The notes below the pieces were generated by a model that saw nothing but the letters and a program-made list of their open reading frames with translations, did not search any database and had not been told where the DNA came from. Below, piece by piece: positions 1-11,600 of a stretch of DNA of 64,000 bases. Positions within the stretch are counted from its first letter, which is position 1, and every line of letters begins with the position of its first letter. The DNA is from Acanthosepion pharaonis (lineage: Eukaryota > Mollusca > Cephalopoda > Sepiida > Sepiidae): contig CAHIKZ030003459.1 of NCBI GenBank assembly GCA_903632075.3, forward strand, positions 114,701 to 178,700. The letters run 5' to 3'. The position numbers and the translations under genes are program-made.

Positions 1-200
1 TACGAGGATGCATTTCTATAATAAGTGATTCTACTGAGTTCTACTTGTTATTACAAAAAAGTTTTCATTCATGAAGTAGTTGTAAGATAGAGAAATTAGA
101 AATAGAATGTTTGGAAGATTCTAGATCATTCTAGTATATTCGAGAAAAATCTAGATGATTCGAGAAACATCTAGAAATATGCAAATTAGGTGTTACCCCC

Positions 201-207
201 TATAAAA
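201..207 (+). promoter_or_regulatory. TATA box of LTR-A
   Basis: TATAAAA follows a run of C at about 200 bp into the LTR. This is the only good TATA box in the LTR on the plus strand and defines its U3 promoter. Assigning it as the start of transcription is inference. Confidence 0.5.
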
Positions 208-721
208 ATGGGATTTTGGAAAAGGGTTGTCAGTTGATGAATGAGAATTTCTACTGTTATCAACTCCGGCTTTTGATTCAAGGACTATTATATCCATCCG
301 AAAAAATCTCTATAAAAAGTTGCCGACCAACAAAAACCCAAAAGAGAATTTCATGGAACAAAGTTGGTAAATAGAATTTTGACTAATTTTCATTGACCAA
401 ACTAAAAATTAATATTTATTTACACACCTTTGTGGATTTCCAAATATAGCACTTAGATTACTTCACTAGCCCTAAAGTGTGAGAATTTCTTCTCACACAG
501 TTTAACCCTTGGCAGAGACAAGAAAGACAAACAATTCAACAAGGCCTACCTTAAAACTTAAAACAAATTTTATTGTATCCTTGCAAAAAAAGATTTTGCC
601 CTTTTTTGCCCCTGGGAACAGGGTAGGGTAGTTCTTCAATGAATAGGTAGTGTCTTTTACTTCTGTAGGACACAATCGGTCACTACGAGGTTAGAAAAGC
701 TGTCATTAGCTGGTCGTTGCT

Positions 722-1190
722 GGGGCATTACCATTTCGGTTGCTGAAGTTGAAACTTGGCTGTTGTCGAGTTTGTTCATAAAGTTCTTCGTGTAAACGTA
801 CACATTTGACGACAGTCAATAAATGACTGAATTATACAGCCTTGAAGGAACATGACGTCGTCTCTGAAGCAATTACCATTTGGTTGCTGAAAGGAATCTT
901 CTACAGCCTTGAAGGAAATAAGATGGGACATGAAGTCGACTGAAGCATTACCATTTGGTTGCTGAAAGGAATATTCAATGCCTAATTATTAGGCTTGGGC
1001 TTAAAAGGCTGTGCAAAGAAATTCAAAGTTGAGTCCGGACCATTCCAATAATAATCCGCAACTGTCTCTGAAGCATTACCATTTTGGTTGCTGAAGGACA
1101 TTCAATGCCTAATTATTTAGGCTTGGGCGCTAATAGTCCTGACAAATAGATTCAAAATGAGTCCGGACACTTCCAATGCAACTGAGTCAA
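722..1190 (+). repeat. Tandem repeat block inside LTR-A
   Basis: The core CATTACCATTTGGTTGCTG recurs with small changes near 726, 870, 944 and 1074. The last two copies belong to a longer unit of about 130 bp that also repeats ATTCAATGCCTAATTATT, GGCTTGGGC and GAGTCCGGAC. Downstream, at 1241-1259, CGACCAAT and ATTGGTCG form an 8-bp inverted repeat around a 3-base loop. Repeats of this sort in LTRs often bind transcription factors, but no such role is shown here. Confidence 0.7.
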
Positions 1191-1507
1191 AAGAGCGCGG
1201 GCCGTTGTAAAATGCCCGCGAAAAAAAACAAGTCAAAATTCGACCAATGAGATTGGTCGTTACAAAATTAGCCAATAGCAGCTTAAATTGCAGAAATTTT
1301 GACAAAAGTGATAAAAATATTTGATTCCTTTTCCTTCTTCCTCGTAACACTTTGCCAGTAACTCTGTGTTTTCTGTTTTGTAGGCCACAATTGTTTATAT
1401 TATATATATTTTATGTTGTGTTTTAGTAAATTAAATATTTGTTTGTGATTTAGCTCTGTGTTGCAGTAAATCATTTTTTCCTTTGTTACAATTATTAACA
1501 CGTAACA

Positions 1508-2350
1508 AAATGGGGGCCCGTCCAACTCCAATGAATGCTTGTTGTTGTATAATTTGAATTTGTGTAAGTATGTATGTATGTGTGTGATGATGATCATCAT
1601 TACGAAATTATCAAATCCCGATTATAAAAGGCAACTTTGGCTGATATACAAAGTGTTAGACTGGATATGGACATCCATTGGATCAAGTTCTGTGTGTGAA
1701 CTTGTAGTGGTGCTGTAAGTATTGTTGGCTAGGGTCACCGTGAATATAATCAAGAAGGAAAGCTGTGTTCTTGTAAAACAAAACAACACCCCACATGTAT
1801 AATGTACAAAAAACACGAGAGAAAAATAATCAAGCTCAGTGAACATTAATAAAATATTGTATTAACAATGATATACAAATATCAACAATAGTATAAAGAA
1901 AGTTGCTTCCCTTTTACCGTAATAAAAGGGTAAGTTTAGTAATGTTGAGTACAATATTGAATGTTATTTAACTACAAAGTTCAATTGAAGTCTTAGCTAA
2001 ATAAAAAATAGTTCCACAGTGTTTTATCAATGTAGAAAGATGTAATGTTCATGAGTGATATCAATAGGAATTAGTATGATTACTCGATTGAGTAAGAATT
2101 AAGAACAAACAGCAAGAGTCTTTTTATAACGATGCATAGGCTCCAGCGAGCTTCGTGCCAAAAATATAGAAAGATACTAAAATACGCGATTGGTCAGGAA
2201 ATGGACCAATCCGTGATTTTAGAGAAAATTTCAAATTACGTGCGATGGCAAAATTGTCATATAATAAGTATCATATATTTACGAACCAATGACATTAAAG
2301 AAAGCGGAGGTGTGGCATATGTAAGTAATCACCACAAACTGTTTGTTTTG
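1508..2350. other. Internal leader or unrelated DNA, no gene seen
   Basis: After the primer binding site the sequence is AT-rich and has no coding similarity that I recognise on either strand. A TGTATGTATG microsatellite-like stretch lies near 1568-1583. Near 2190-2220 GATTGGTC and GGACCAATC form an imperfect hairpin. It could be the untranslated leader of the LTR-A element or a later junction. Confidence 0.4.
1511..1523 (+). other. Primer binding site (tRNA-Pro type) after LTR-A
   Basis: TGGGGGCCCGTCC starts 3 bases after the LTR end. It differs by one base from the proline tRNA primer binding site used by many retroviruses and gypsy elements (TGGGGGCTCGTCC). It shows that the LTR at 1-1507 was a 5' LTR on the plus strand. 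Confidence 0.65.
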
Positions 2351-3985
2351 TCACCCATTGAGATACTGTTGTTTCTCGTCCACGTGAGCGTAGTTCGAAC
2401 TGACTTCGAGTATGTCAACTCTCTCGACTAAAGGCTCATATTTATTCCCGCATACATGGCGCCTCAGGAGCGCCGATTTTGATTTTGTTAACCCTGTTGG
2501 TATGAAATCACCAGAAGCTGATTTCCTTTGGAAATTAAACAAAAGTTCATGCGGAGTACTGTTCGAGGCAGTGGAAAGCAATGAGCGAATGCAGTGGAGT
2601 ACTACATCTAGTACCTTTTCCCAACTAGCAATCGGGAGATTACTAGACCGTAGAGCCAGGCTCACCGTTTGCCAGATGATACCATTGTAACTCTCTGCTT
2701 GTCCATTGCCCTGTGGATTAAAGGTAGTTGTTCTTTAATTCGTCTGACATAAAAGTTGTACCACGATCGGAGTGCACAAAAGAAGGGTTTCCAAAAATGG
2801 AAAATAAACTGATTTCTTTACAGTCGCTGCTGAGACATCAGCACAAGGGTAAGCAAAAGAAAAACGGGAGTATTCATCAACCACTGTTAGTATGAACCGA
2901 TTGCGAGAATTTGAAGGTAAAGCTCCCTTGAAGTCTATACTTAATCTTTCAAAGGGTCGGCTTGATTTTTTGAGTGTTTGGGGAGGCATTTTAATGAATC
3001 TAGGCTTTATCTCGGAACACACTTGGCATGACCTGGTTACCGCTCTAACATCTACAGAGTATGGCATATTTTTACTTCTGACAAAATGCAGCATTCGGGT
3101 TACCCCAGGGTGGCATAAATCTTGCAAGATGTGCAAGATATGTAGTTTGTCAACAGAGATGGTAGAAGAACAAATTCGTGATAAAGCGTGCGCAGCACCA
3201 TTTTGTTTTCCCGGACGATACGCTATGTCGTAACTGAAACAGGCTAATTTCCATCTTGTGATCATCTCGTTTTTTATCTTATTTTTACATTTAAGATTGA
3301 ACATGTAAGAGACAGATTTCTGATCTGTGATGAGCTTAAAATGTTTCCCGAATAATAAGTGTCGCCATTTTCGAATCGCTTCTACAATTGCATAGGCCTC
3401 CTTTTCAACTGATGAGTGCTTTTGCTCGGCAGAAGTTAAAGTTCTTGAAAAGAAAGCTACAGGCCGACGATTTTGGGTTAGAGAGGCAGCAATAGCATGT
3501 TCCGAAGCATTAGTCTCAATCTCAAAAGGTAGAGTAGAGTCTATAGCCACCAGGGACGATTTTGTGATCTCCTTCTTTAGATGCTTGAAGGCATCCGTTT
3601 GTTTTTTAGTGAGAGGAAAATGGGTAACTCTAGTTAAGGAATGTAATTTTGGGGAGAAATTTGATATCCACCTAGAATAGTGAGAGAACAACAGCTCGTC
3701 GGAGAGAGGTATGGTCTTGAGGTACTGGCAGATCCACCAATCCTTTGAGTCTGTCGGGGACAGGTTTTACTGAACCCATGCTTATAGTATACTCAAGCAA
3801 GTCCACTGAGCTAAGTGAATAATGATATTTGCTTTTATTCAGTGTTAGGCAGTACTTTGCCACACTATTCATAAATTGCTTTAGATTGTTGTCATGTTCT
3901 GCCTGGTTATGACCACAGATAGTAACATTGTCGATATAGACGTAGGTTCCTCGGAGGTCTTCTCGCTTGATAAATGTCATCGATA
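2351..3985 (-). pseudogene. Ty3/gypsy pol remnant A: RT end, RNase H, integrase
   Basis: Minus-strand remnant of a gypsy polyprotein in three frames. In protein order, 3980-3672 encodes the end of the reverse transcriptase palm with YVYIDNVTICGHN; the catalytic YxDD is YIDN here. 3691-2735 encodes RNase H (EREAYAIVEA-like EKEAYAIVEAIRKW, ITDQKSVSYMF), then the integrase zinc finger (HPGVTRMLH and CQVC) and the integrase core start (LSIDFKGALP). 2665-2351 encodes the integrase C-terminal part. The N-terminal half (gag, protease, RT fingers) is missing: at about 3986 the sequence changes abruptly to Sat1. No LTR was identified for it. Frameshifts at about 3680 and 2735 make it non-functional as written. 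Family assignment rests on domain order and motifs. Confidence 0.85.
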
Positions 3986-3989
3986 TAAA

Positions 3990-6774
3990 TTTTGAACAGG
4001 TTTCGACAGCTTTGTATAAGCTGTCAAAACCTGTTCAAATCAATATTTTCCGATGAAACAATCGATTTTCAAGAATTTGGGGTGTTTTCGAATGATTTTA
4101 AATACCAAATTACATTTTATATTAACGTTAAATTATCAAAAATTATTGAAATTGGCGTAAAATCCGTTAATTTCAACATTACTTTCAATGTCTTCTTAAG
4201 TTTTTAAAAATAATTTTTTTTGTTACAGCTTCAAGTTCTCGAAAACTGTTAAAATCAATTATTTTCTATAATTTTATGGGTTTTCGTATATTTACAAACA
4301 CTAAATTACTTTTTAAATTAACGTTTTTTAAATTAAGAAAACGTATGGTGACTGGCATTAAATGGCTTTCCAAGACGCCATTTAATGCCAATCACCATGT
4401 ATTCATAAGGTTTTGAAAAGCAATTTTTTTTCCATATAACTTATTGTAGCTATCGACAATTGTTAAAACAAATCGATTCTTAATAATTTTAGGGTCTTTC
4501 GAATGTTTTAAAACACCAAATTACATTTTAAATTAACGGTATCATGAAAAGTCACGAAAAAGTATTCATGTTGGCGTAAAATGGCGTCTCCAACAAGTAC
4601 ATGTTTGAAAATCGTTTTTTTTTTTTTGTATATAACTTTGTTTAATTTGTCTATATTTGTTAAAATCAATTATTTTTGATGATAACAAATCTATTTTCAA
4701 TAATGTTAGAGGTTTCGATATTCGCAGCAATTTCATAAATTTCAAATACATCTTCCATTTTTCGACACTTGTTAAAATCAATTCTTTTGGATCGGAAACG
4801 AATCGATTTACAATAATGTTAGAGGTTTTAAAATGTTTTTAAAAAAATTAATAACATTTTAAATTAACGTAGTTTAATCATAAAAAATGTATGGAGGTCT
4901 CTCCAGTAAGTTCATTTTCCATTTCCATAAGTTTTTGAAAACTAAAATTTTCTTTAATACAACTTTGTGTAAGCTGTCGAAACTTTTTAAAATCAATATT
5001 CTCTCGAAAACAAAACGATTTTCAATAATTACAGGCGTTTTCAAATGTTTTCAAAAACCAAATTAATTTTTAATATAACGTTGTAAGAAAATGTGGCTGT
5101 TAAATGGCGTCTCCAGCAAATACATTTTCCATGGTTTCATAAGTTTGTATAAACCATTTAATTTTTTAATATACCTTTTTGCAAGCAGTCGAAATTTGTT
5201 AAAATCAATTGTTTTCTCTCGTAAACGAAACGATTTTCCATACTTACAGTCCTTCTCTAATGTTTTCAAACAGGAAATAACATTTTTAAATAACGTAATG
5301 GAAGGTATCAAAAGTTCTTTTAAATGTAGTAAATTGCATCAATTTCAAATATATTTTGTTTTCATACGTTTTTGAAAACAATTTTTATAGTTTTAAATTC
5401 GAGTATGTTGCCGAAACTTGTTAAAATGAATTCTTTTCGATCAAAAATAACTAGATTTTCAATAATTTTAGGGATTTTCTAATGTTTTCAAACAGCAAAT
5501 TACATTTTAAAATAACGGTGTTTAAGGTAAAAAAGTAATCGAAATTGGCATATCCAATTTGTCAGGTTTTCATAAGTTTGTATAAACAAATTTTTTTTTT
5601 AGTATCACTTTATATAATCTGAAGAAACTTTACAAATTTATTGTATAAATCGGCAACATATCGATTTCTTGTATTTTTAGAGGTTTTCAAATGTTTCCAA
5701 ACGCCGAATCAGTTTTCAATATAAAGTAGTTATGAAAAAAATTGCGTGGGTTGGCGTAAAATCACGTCTCCAGCTAGTAGATTTTCCATGTTTTCATGTT
5801 TTTAAAACTAATTTTTTAATATAACATCGTGTAAGCAGTTAAATGTTCTTAAAATAATTTTTTCGATAGAAAACAACTCGATTTTCAATCATTTCCGTGG
5901 TTTTCTAGTAGCAAAATATTTTTTAAAATAACGTAGTTCACGGTACCAAAAGTAATTAATATTGACCTAAATTGCGTCAATTTTAACAAAATTTTCATGT
6001 TTTCTTGAGTTTTGAAAAACATTTTTTTTACTTTGTGCATGCTGCCGTAACTTGCTAAAATTAATTCTTTTCGATCTAAAACTAATCTATTTTCAATGAT
6101 TTTAGAGGTGTTTTCCAATGTTTCCAAACGCCAAATTTCATTTTAAAATAACGTAGTTTTAGGTTTTCAAAACTTATTGAAATTGGTGTAAATTGCGTCA
6201 GTTTCAACTATGTTTTCATAAATTTGTAAAAATTGACGAAACATTTAAAAATCCATTGATTTCAACCGAAAATAAATTGATTTTCCAACATTCTACCAGT
6301 TTTACTTTGTTTTCAAAAACCAAATTTCTTTTTAAATTCACTTTGTTTAAGTTATGAAAAAAATAGCCGGGGTTGACGTAAAAGGCCACCTTCAGCAAAT
6401 ACATTTGCCATGTTTTCAGAAGGTTTTTTTTAAAACAATTTTTTTAATATAATTTACGTACGTTGTCGATAATTTTTAACATGCATTGTTTTCGATCGAA
6501 AACAAATCGGTTTTCAATAAGTTTAGGCTTTCAAATGATTTCAAACAAAAAATTACTTTTTAAAATAACGTAGTTTAATATATTCAAAATAAATTAAATT
6601 AGCGTAAATTGCGTCAATTTCAACTATATTTTCCATGTTTTCATAAATTTGTAAAATCTAATTTTTTTTAGTAAAACTTCATGTAAAGTTACGAAACTTT
6701 TCAAAATCGATTGATTTCGATTTAAAATATATCGATATTCAATAATTGTAGGATTTTTCGACTGTTTTCATATA
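3990..6774 (+). repeat. Sat1 satellite array, ~215-bp unit, about 13 units
   Basis: Each unit carries, in order, an AAAATCAATT-like block, a TTTTCGATCGAAAA-like near-palindrome, AAATCGATTTTCAATAATT, TTTCAAACACCAAATTAC, AATAACGTAGTTTAA, GGCGTAAAATGGCGTC and CATTTTCCATG. The AAAATCAATT block recurs near 4034, 4252, 4462, 4661, 4769, 4987, 5199, 5421, 5640, 5851, 6058, 6247, 6478 and 6700. This gives spacings of about 190-230 bp with one half-unit step at 4661-4769. Units are diverged, so the array is old or weakly homogenised. It codes for nothing visible. The array continues after an LTR insertion at 6775, and reverse-orientation arrays occur elsewhere in the window. Confidence 0.85.
4345..4398. 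repeat. Inverted duplication inside a Sat1 unit
   Basis: Arms 4345-4366 and 4377-4398 are 22 bp long and complementary except for one base, with a 10-base loop. Other Sat1 units have only one arm here. The second arm is therefore an inverted local copy, as a replication template switch would produce. Confidence 0.75.
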
Positions 6775-7587
6775 TGGAATCCTCCATACTTGCCTGTCAC
6801 CCCCTACGAGAAGATGCACTCTTACCCAAATTAACCTTTAACCAATCATCACTTCACTTTTCCAAACTCAACTTCCCATTGGTTAAAATGTAGCAAATTG
6901 AGACAAATCCTTTTTTTCAGCGCAGCTGTCTGGAGCCTATTTGAAAACCCAACATTTTATTAAAAAGAATCGCTCGACTTAATGCAAGTCAGTCAGACAC
7001 TGAGTTTCGAGAGATGCCAGCAGACTTCACGCGTGCCAACACACTGACTCAAAATGTAATGTTATTACCAGCCTCGCTTCAGCTCAACACAACTCGCACT
7101 ACTATTGCCGCGTGAAGAAACTTAACTTACAATTTACTAAAAAAGTGACATCATCACTACGAAATAGTAATTGTACATTTAATCAACTTTAGCATATCAG
7201 TCAAAGGTACACAACTCTTCATAACTTGAATCGACACTTACAATTGTCACACACTATTATTTGAACTCACACAATTGACATTTTACCTTACAGAAATCAA
7301 ACTGTTTTAATTTCAAAAACAAACTTAAACCATCAACATTCATTCACCTCTGCATGGACACTCTTTGCAATCTTATCTCACTTGCCACATTTAACAAGCA
7401 ACCAACTTTGTGTATGTCAAATATGTATATATAAATTCATGTTATTGTTGAAATCTATAAGTACGTTGTTTTTTTCCGTGATTTCTTCAAGTTGCATTGT
7501 CTTCATATGTTCGTTTAATTTATTTGTTGTGGATAAATGCAATTTCACCTTCTGACACATCTTACTTAGCATAAATTCCGCAACACA
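6775..7587 (+). mobile_element. LTR-X copy 1 (813 bp) inserted in Sat1
   Basis: This block starts TGGAATCCTCC, ends CCGCAACACA, and interrupts a Sat1 unit that resumes at 7588 with CACCAAATTAC. Flanks are TATA (6771-6774) and TACA (7588-7591), a possible 4-bp target duplication with one change. It resembles reverse-oriented sequences at 20878-21675 and 44235-44443. TG...CA ends, length and lack of coding capacity fit a solo LTR. It has no recognised coding partner in the window. A non-autonomous DNA element is the alternative, but long terminal inverted repeats are not seen. Confidence 0.6.
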
Positions 7588-7860
7588 TACACCAAATTAC
7601 TTTTGAATTAACCTTGTTTAAGTTATGAAAAAGTTGTGAAAAATTTATGAAAAATGTCGTCTCCACTAAGTACATTTTCCATGTTTACACAAATTTTTGA
7701 AAACCATTTTTTTGTTCCTATAACTTACTGTAAGCTGTTGAATCTTATTAAAATCAATTGTTTTCGTTCGGAAAACAAATCGATTTTCAATAATTCTAAT
7801 TTTTTCGACATTTTCAAAAAACCAAATTACTTTTTAATTGTAGAATCAGATTCCGCCATT
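7588..7860 (+). repeat. Sat1 continuation
   Basis: About one Sat1 unit in plus orientation, with the TTTTCGTTCGGAAAACAAATCGATTT-type block near 7758-7785. It continues the unit broken at 6774. Similarity fades after about 7840. Confidence 0.7.
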
Positions 7861-7904
7861 GTTTTAAATCCAAAATTTGTATAAGTTAAACACACAGTTT
7901 CCCA

Positions 7905-8681
7905 GCCAAGTGTAACAACTGATGCATTCTAATAGACTTTTCCTTTTCTACCTATCTCCCCTAGTAATAGAACAGTCTATCTCATTGGTTAACGACACAA
8001 TAATCTGAAAGTTTCACGTGCAAAACAAAATTACGCCAAAACTTCTTTGAGCCGATTTTGGACTTTCAAAACATAAAAGAAAATACCGACTGACCAAAAG
8101 GGTCAGAGACGAACATCCACAGAGGAATTGTCAACATACTCCACGTCACTCGAAATCACAACTTTACCGCGCAAAAGTACATCAACGCTGACTCACTTGC
8201 AATTTAAACTCAACCAACTCTGTGGACATTCAATCGCAAACCTAAAACAACTTTGCTTATCCAAAGTGAACTATACTCACTACATTATTAAGTAAAAATC
8301 AACATTCGAACGATTCAGAAATATTACAGTCAAAGTTAGACCACACGATAAGAACTCATTTCTAAAAAACACTTAACATCGACTTTTTTAATATTAATTA
8401 ACACAATTCCAGAAAGACTGTAACTGAACATACAAATACAAAAAAGAGACATACTGAAACCTCAAATATCACACACACTTTGCCATAGTAACATATACCA
8501 AAATATCCTGTATATATATTACTTTTAATTGTATATAAATGTTTTGTTGGTTTCTAAATTGAATATGTCTTGTTTTTTATTGTATTTAAAATTCATTTAT
8601 TTATTTGCTTGTGGATGCAGAAAGTCACGCAACCTGCACAGATTCCTTCTGATTCACTCAATTACAATTAATTCTGCACAT
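7905..8681 (+). mobile_element. Diverged LTR-X-like copy 2
   Basis: It resembles copy 1 in layout and in patches. A CCAAT/ATTGGTTA-rich start leads into a run of short CAATT/AACTC motifs, then TATATATAAAT, a TTTATTTATTTG tract followed by GTGGATGCAG, and a final CTGCACA. Probable limits are TGTAACAACTG at 7910 and ATTCTGCACA near 8681. The match is patchy, so limits and membership are tentative. No coding sequence is present. Confidence 0.4.
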
Positions 8682-11600
8682 CCCCAACAAACTCATTCAC
8701 TTAATAACGTTCAAAATTAAAAAGAAAAAAATTCTTTTTCAAAAATTGAATCTGTTCTCAACCAATGCATATTACCAGATTAACGATCACTAATGTTAAA
8801 ATGCAAAACTGCTTAAAAAATCTTGACAGAACAGGGTTTATTTGAATATTTCCACATTGCATTTTCGGCTGGAGAACACTGAAGGTTCTCTGAAAGGACG
8901 ATGGACAATTATTTTTTTTTCGGGACTACAAAAAAAACAGTTTAATTTTCTTCAGCAGATTACAAATATAAACATATTCTCTTTTTCGAGTGACAGTTCA
9001 ACATTTTAATCACATCTGCAAAATAATTTTAAAGTTTTTAAACAAATTTAATATCTTCTGATATTTAAATGTTGTGTATTTAAAAAAGGAATTAAACCCA
9101 ACGTTTACAAAGTTTTCAGGTCTTGATTATTTTCTTCCTTTGTTGAAATCATTGCAACGATTTGATATGGAAAAATTTTCAGATAATTAATTTTAAAGAT
9201 TAATGAAAGATAATTTTTTAACTCACTATATAAAACAATTTGTTTTGAAAATGTGAGCGGTGGTTGTTGTAAATTTGACATTGTTAAATTCAGAAATTTT
9301 TTCAGATAGGTAGGGATAAACTTTTTTAAAATAAAATAAACCATGGAACAGATTAAAATGATTTGCCGGTGAAAAATCGGATTTTAATAATGTTTTGAGC
9401 TTTTTTTAAAAATACAGTTTACAGAAAGAAAAGGGATAAATAAATGATATTGTTTTAAAAAAGACGAAAACTTTATGTTGAAGATAATTTAGGCATTTAG
9501 CTTTTTTGAAAGAAGGAAAAAACAATGGAAAACCGATTTTTGTTTCAATGTTAAAATATAAAATATAAAATCAAAAATACAAAATTATTTCAAAATGTTG
9601 AAGCAATGGATGAAAAAGGTTTGAAACAGTTCCTGTCAGTGACTTAAGAAAAAAGTAAAGTTTTTATGAATTTAATTTTCTTCCCATTTTGTATCAAAAA
9701 TACAATGTTCATTCAAAGAACATTATCTCAAAATCCAAAAAGCACAAAGTTATTTCAAACTATTTGTTTACTTTTTGAATTTATGCTTGTCATACAAACT
9801 ATTTTGAATGTAATTCAAAGGATAAACTAGATGTAAGCAGTGGAGAATGAACAGTTTATCTTAAACATTTTTGAATATTATTTAATGTGATCTATTTAAA
9901 CCAAGCCTAAACATTTCATTTTTCATGACTATACGTTAACGGCGGGGAAATTTTTTGTTAAAAAAAAATATGTGATTGGATAAAAAATAATTAACATTAA
10001 TTAAATGCTTGTCTAAATCAATTGTTCATTTTAAGAAAAATTCCCCGCCATGAATACGAACACTAAATTTTAACTGTGTAGAATTAGTATTTATTAAACA
10101 ACCAAAAACATCAAGAAAAATGTAGGAGAGAGCAAAGATAGTAGAGAGAGAAGAGATAGAAGAGAGAAACAAAATGAAAAAAAAGATTCAAAGATTGGGG
10201 AAAAGTTTCAAAAAAGTATATTTTTTGTTTTTTGTAATAAGTTTTAAAAATTTAAAAATTTTTTAGTAAAATCTTATGAAAATAGTTTGTATAAATAGTT
10301 AACTTTTATTTAATTACTTTTTTATATAATGTTTTGATATTTTGAAAACATTATATTATCAAATGACTAAAAAATGGTAAATAATTGCACTATTCTTTTT
10401 TGTAAGTTTGTAAAACATTTAAGAAAATATAACTGCATCAAATTTTATTAAAAACTTTTTAAAATCAATTGTTTTGATAAAAACCAGTTGTTTAATGTTT
10501 TTCCAATTTTCGGATGTCTTCCAACAGCAATTTTTTTTTTTTATAACGTTGTTTTTTTTAAAAATATATGTTTTCAAACAAAATTATTTATTCGTGTTTG
10601 TTATGAGTTCACATGATTGAATAGAATTTTTTAAAAACAATTTTCTTATAAATAGAAAAAAAAAACTTGTTAGAATTAATGTTTTTTGAAATATTATCGA
10701 TTTTCAATAAGTTTTACCTGCGTTTTGTGAAGTTTTTTGACACCATACTAATTTTAAAATTTGATATAACATTGTTTAAATATCACAAAAAAGCAAGAAA
10801 TAAATAATCTGGAAAATATGAAGTTCGAATATAGATATTGTTGCTGGTTGCTTCGGCCTTCTAAATACAAAAAAAAATTCCATTTTAAAAAATAAATGTT
10901 TTTTCCAATTTTTTACATTGTTAAAATAGTAAACTTTTATTTAGAGTGTTTTTTAGGGCATGTAATTTTTAGTTAATTTTGAAATTAGACCTGATTTATA
11001 TAAAATTGTTTCTCACACAAATTGTTAAAGATTCATTAACTGGTTTGTGTCATTTACCGGTGTTTACGTCCAGTATGCTCTGACGTTGTTTTAAATTCAA
11101 TTTTTTAGCTTAATTTCTTTTTAAATTGTTTGTTTTATTTTTGAAATTGAAATAAAAACATGAAAAAACATTTTAATTTGAAAATTTGGAACGTCAAGAA
11201 AAAAAATTTTAGTGAGACTGATTTTTCAAAAAAGAAAATTAATCATATTACAGCCCCACCCTTTTACAAAAAAAAACCATAAACTTTATCAATTAATTAG
11301 TAATATATATGTCTTTTTGAAATTTGGGTGAATGTATCTTTCCTTCCTGTTGTAGTTTAAATTGATTGATTTTTTCATAAAATACATTCATGATGATTGC
11401 TGTTGATTTTTGTTTTTCTATGAAAACTATATTTTGTTCTAATCATAAGCTTCAATAAAACACAGACATATTCTCTTCTTATATTTTAAATATTTTCTTT
11501 TATATTTAAAACTTTCCTTTAACAATGAATAATTTGTGAAATTTGTTTTTAACTGCGTCTTCTCTTACGAAAATCTGTTAGAAATTGTAGGAACTTTTAT

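Larger units (their letters stand above)
1..1507 (+). mobile_element. LTR of retrotransposon family A (5' end cut by window edge)
   Basis: Long terminal repeat of an LTR retrotransposon. The left edge lacks only the expected TGT: the minus-orientation copy at 57352-61687 reads TGTTACG...GTAACA at its ends, and this copy ends in ACACGTAACA at 1507. Positions 1-262 match the reverse complement of 61440-61687, and 1338-1507 match the reverse complement of 57352-57518. A TATA box lies at 201-207, so transcription would start near 230 and leave about 1.25 kb of R plus U5. The sequence after 1507 carries a primer binding site, so the LTR sits as a 5' LTR in plus orientation. No family coding region follows; the next recognisable coding DNA is a gypsy pol on the other strand. 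Confidence 0.8.

Noticed and set aside
8529..8720. 63-codon hydrophobic frame
   Set aside because: AT-rich T-run translation inside the diverged LTR-X copy.
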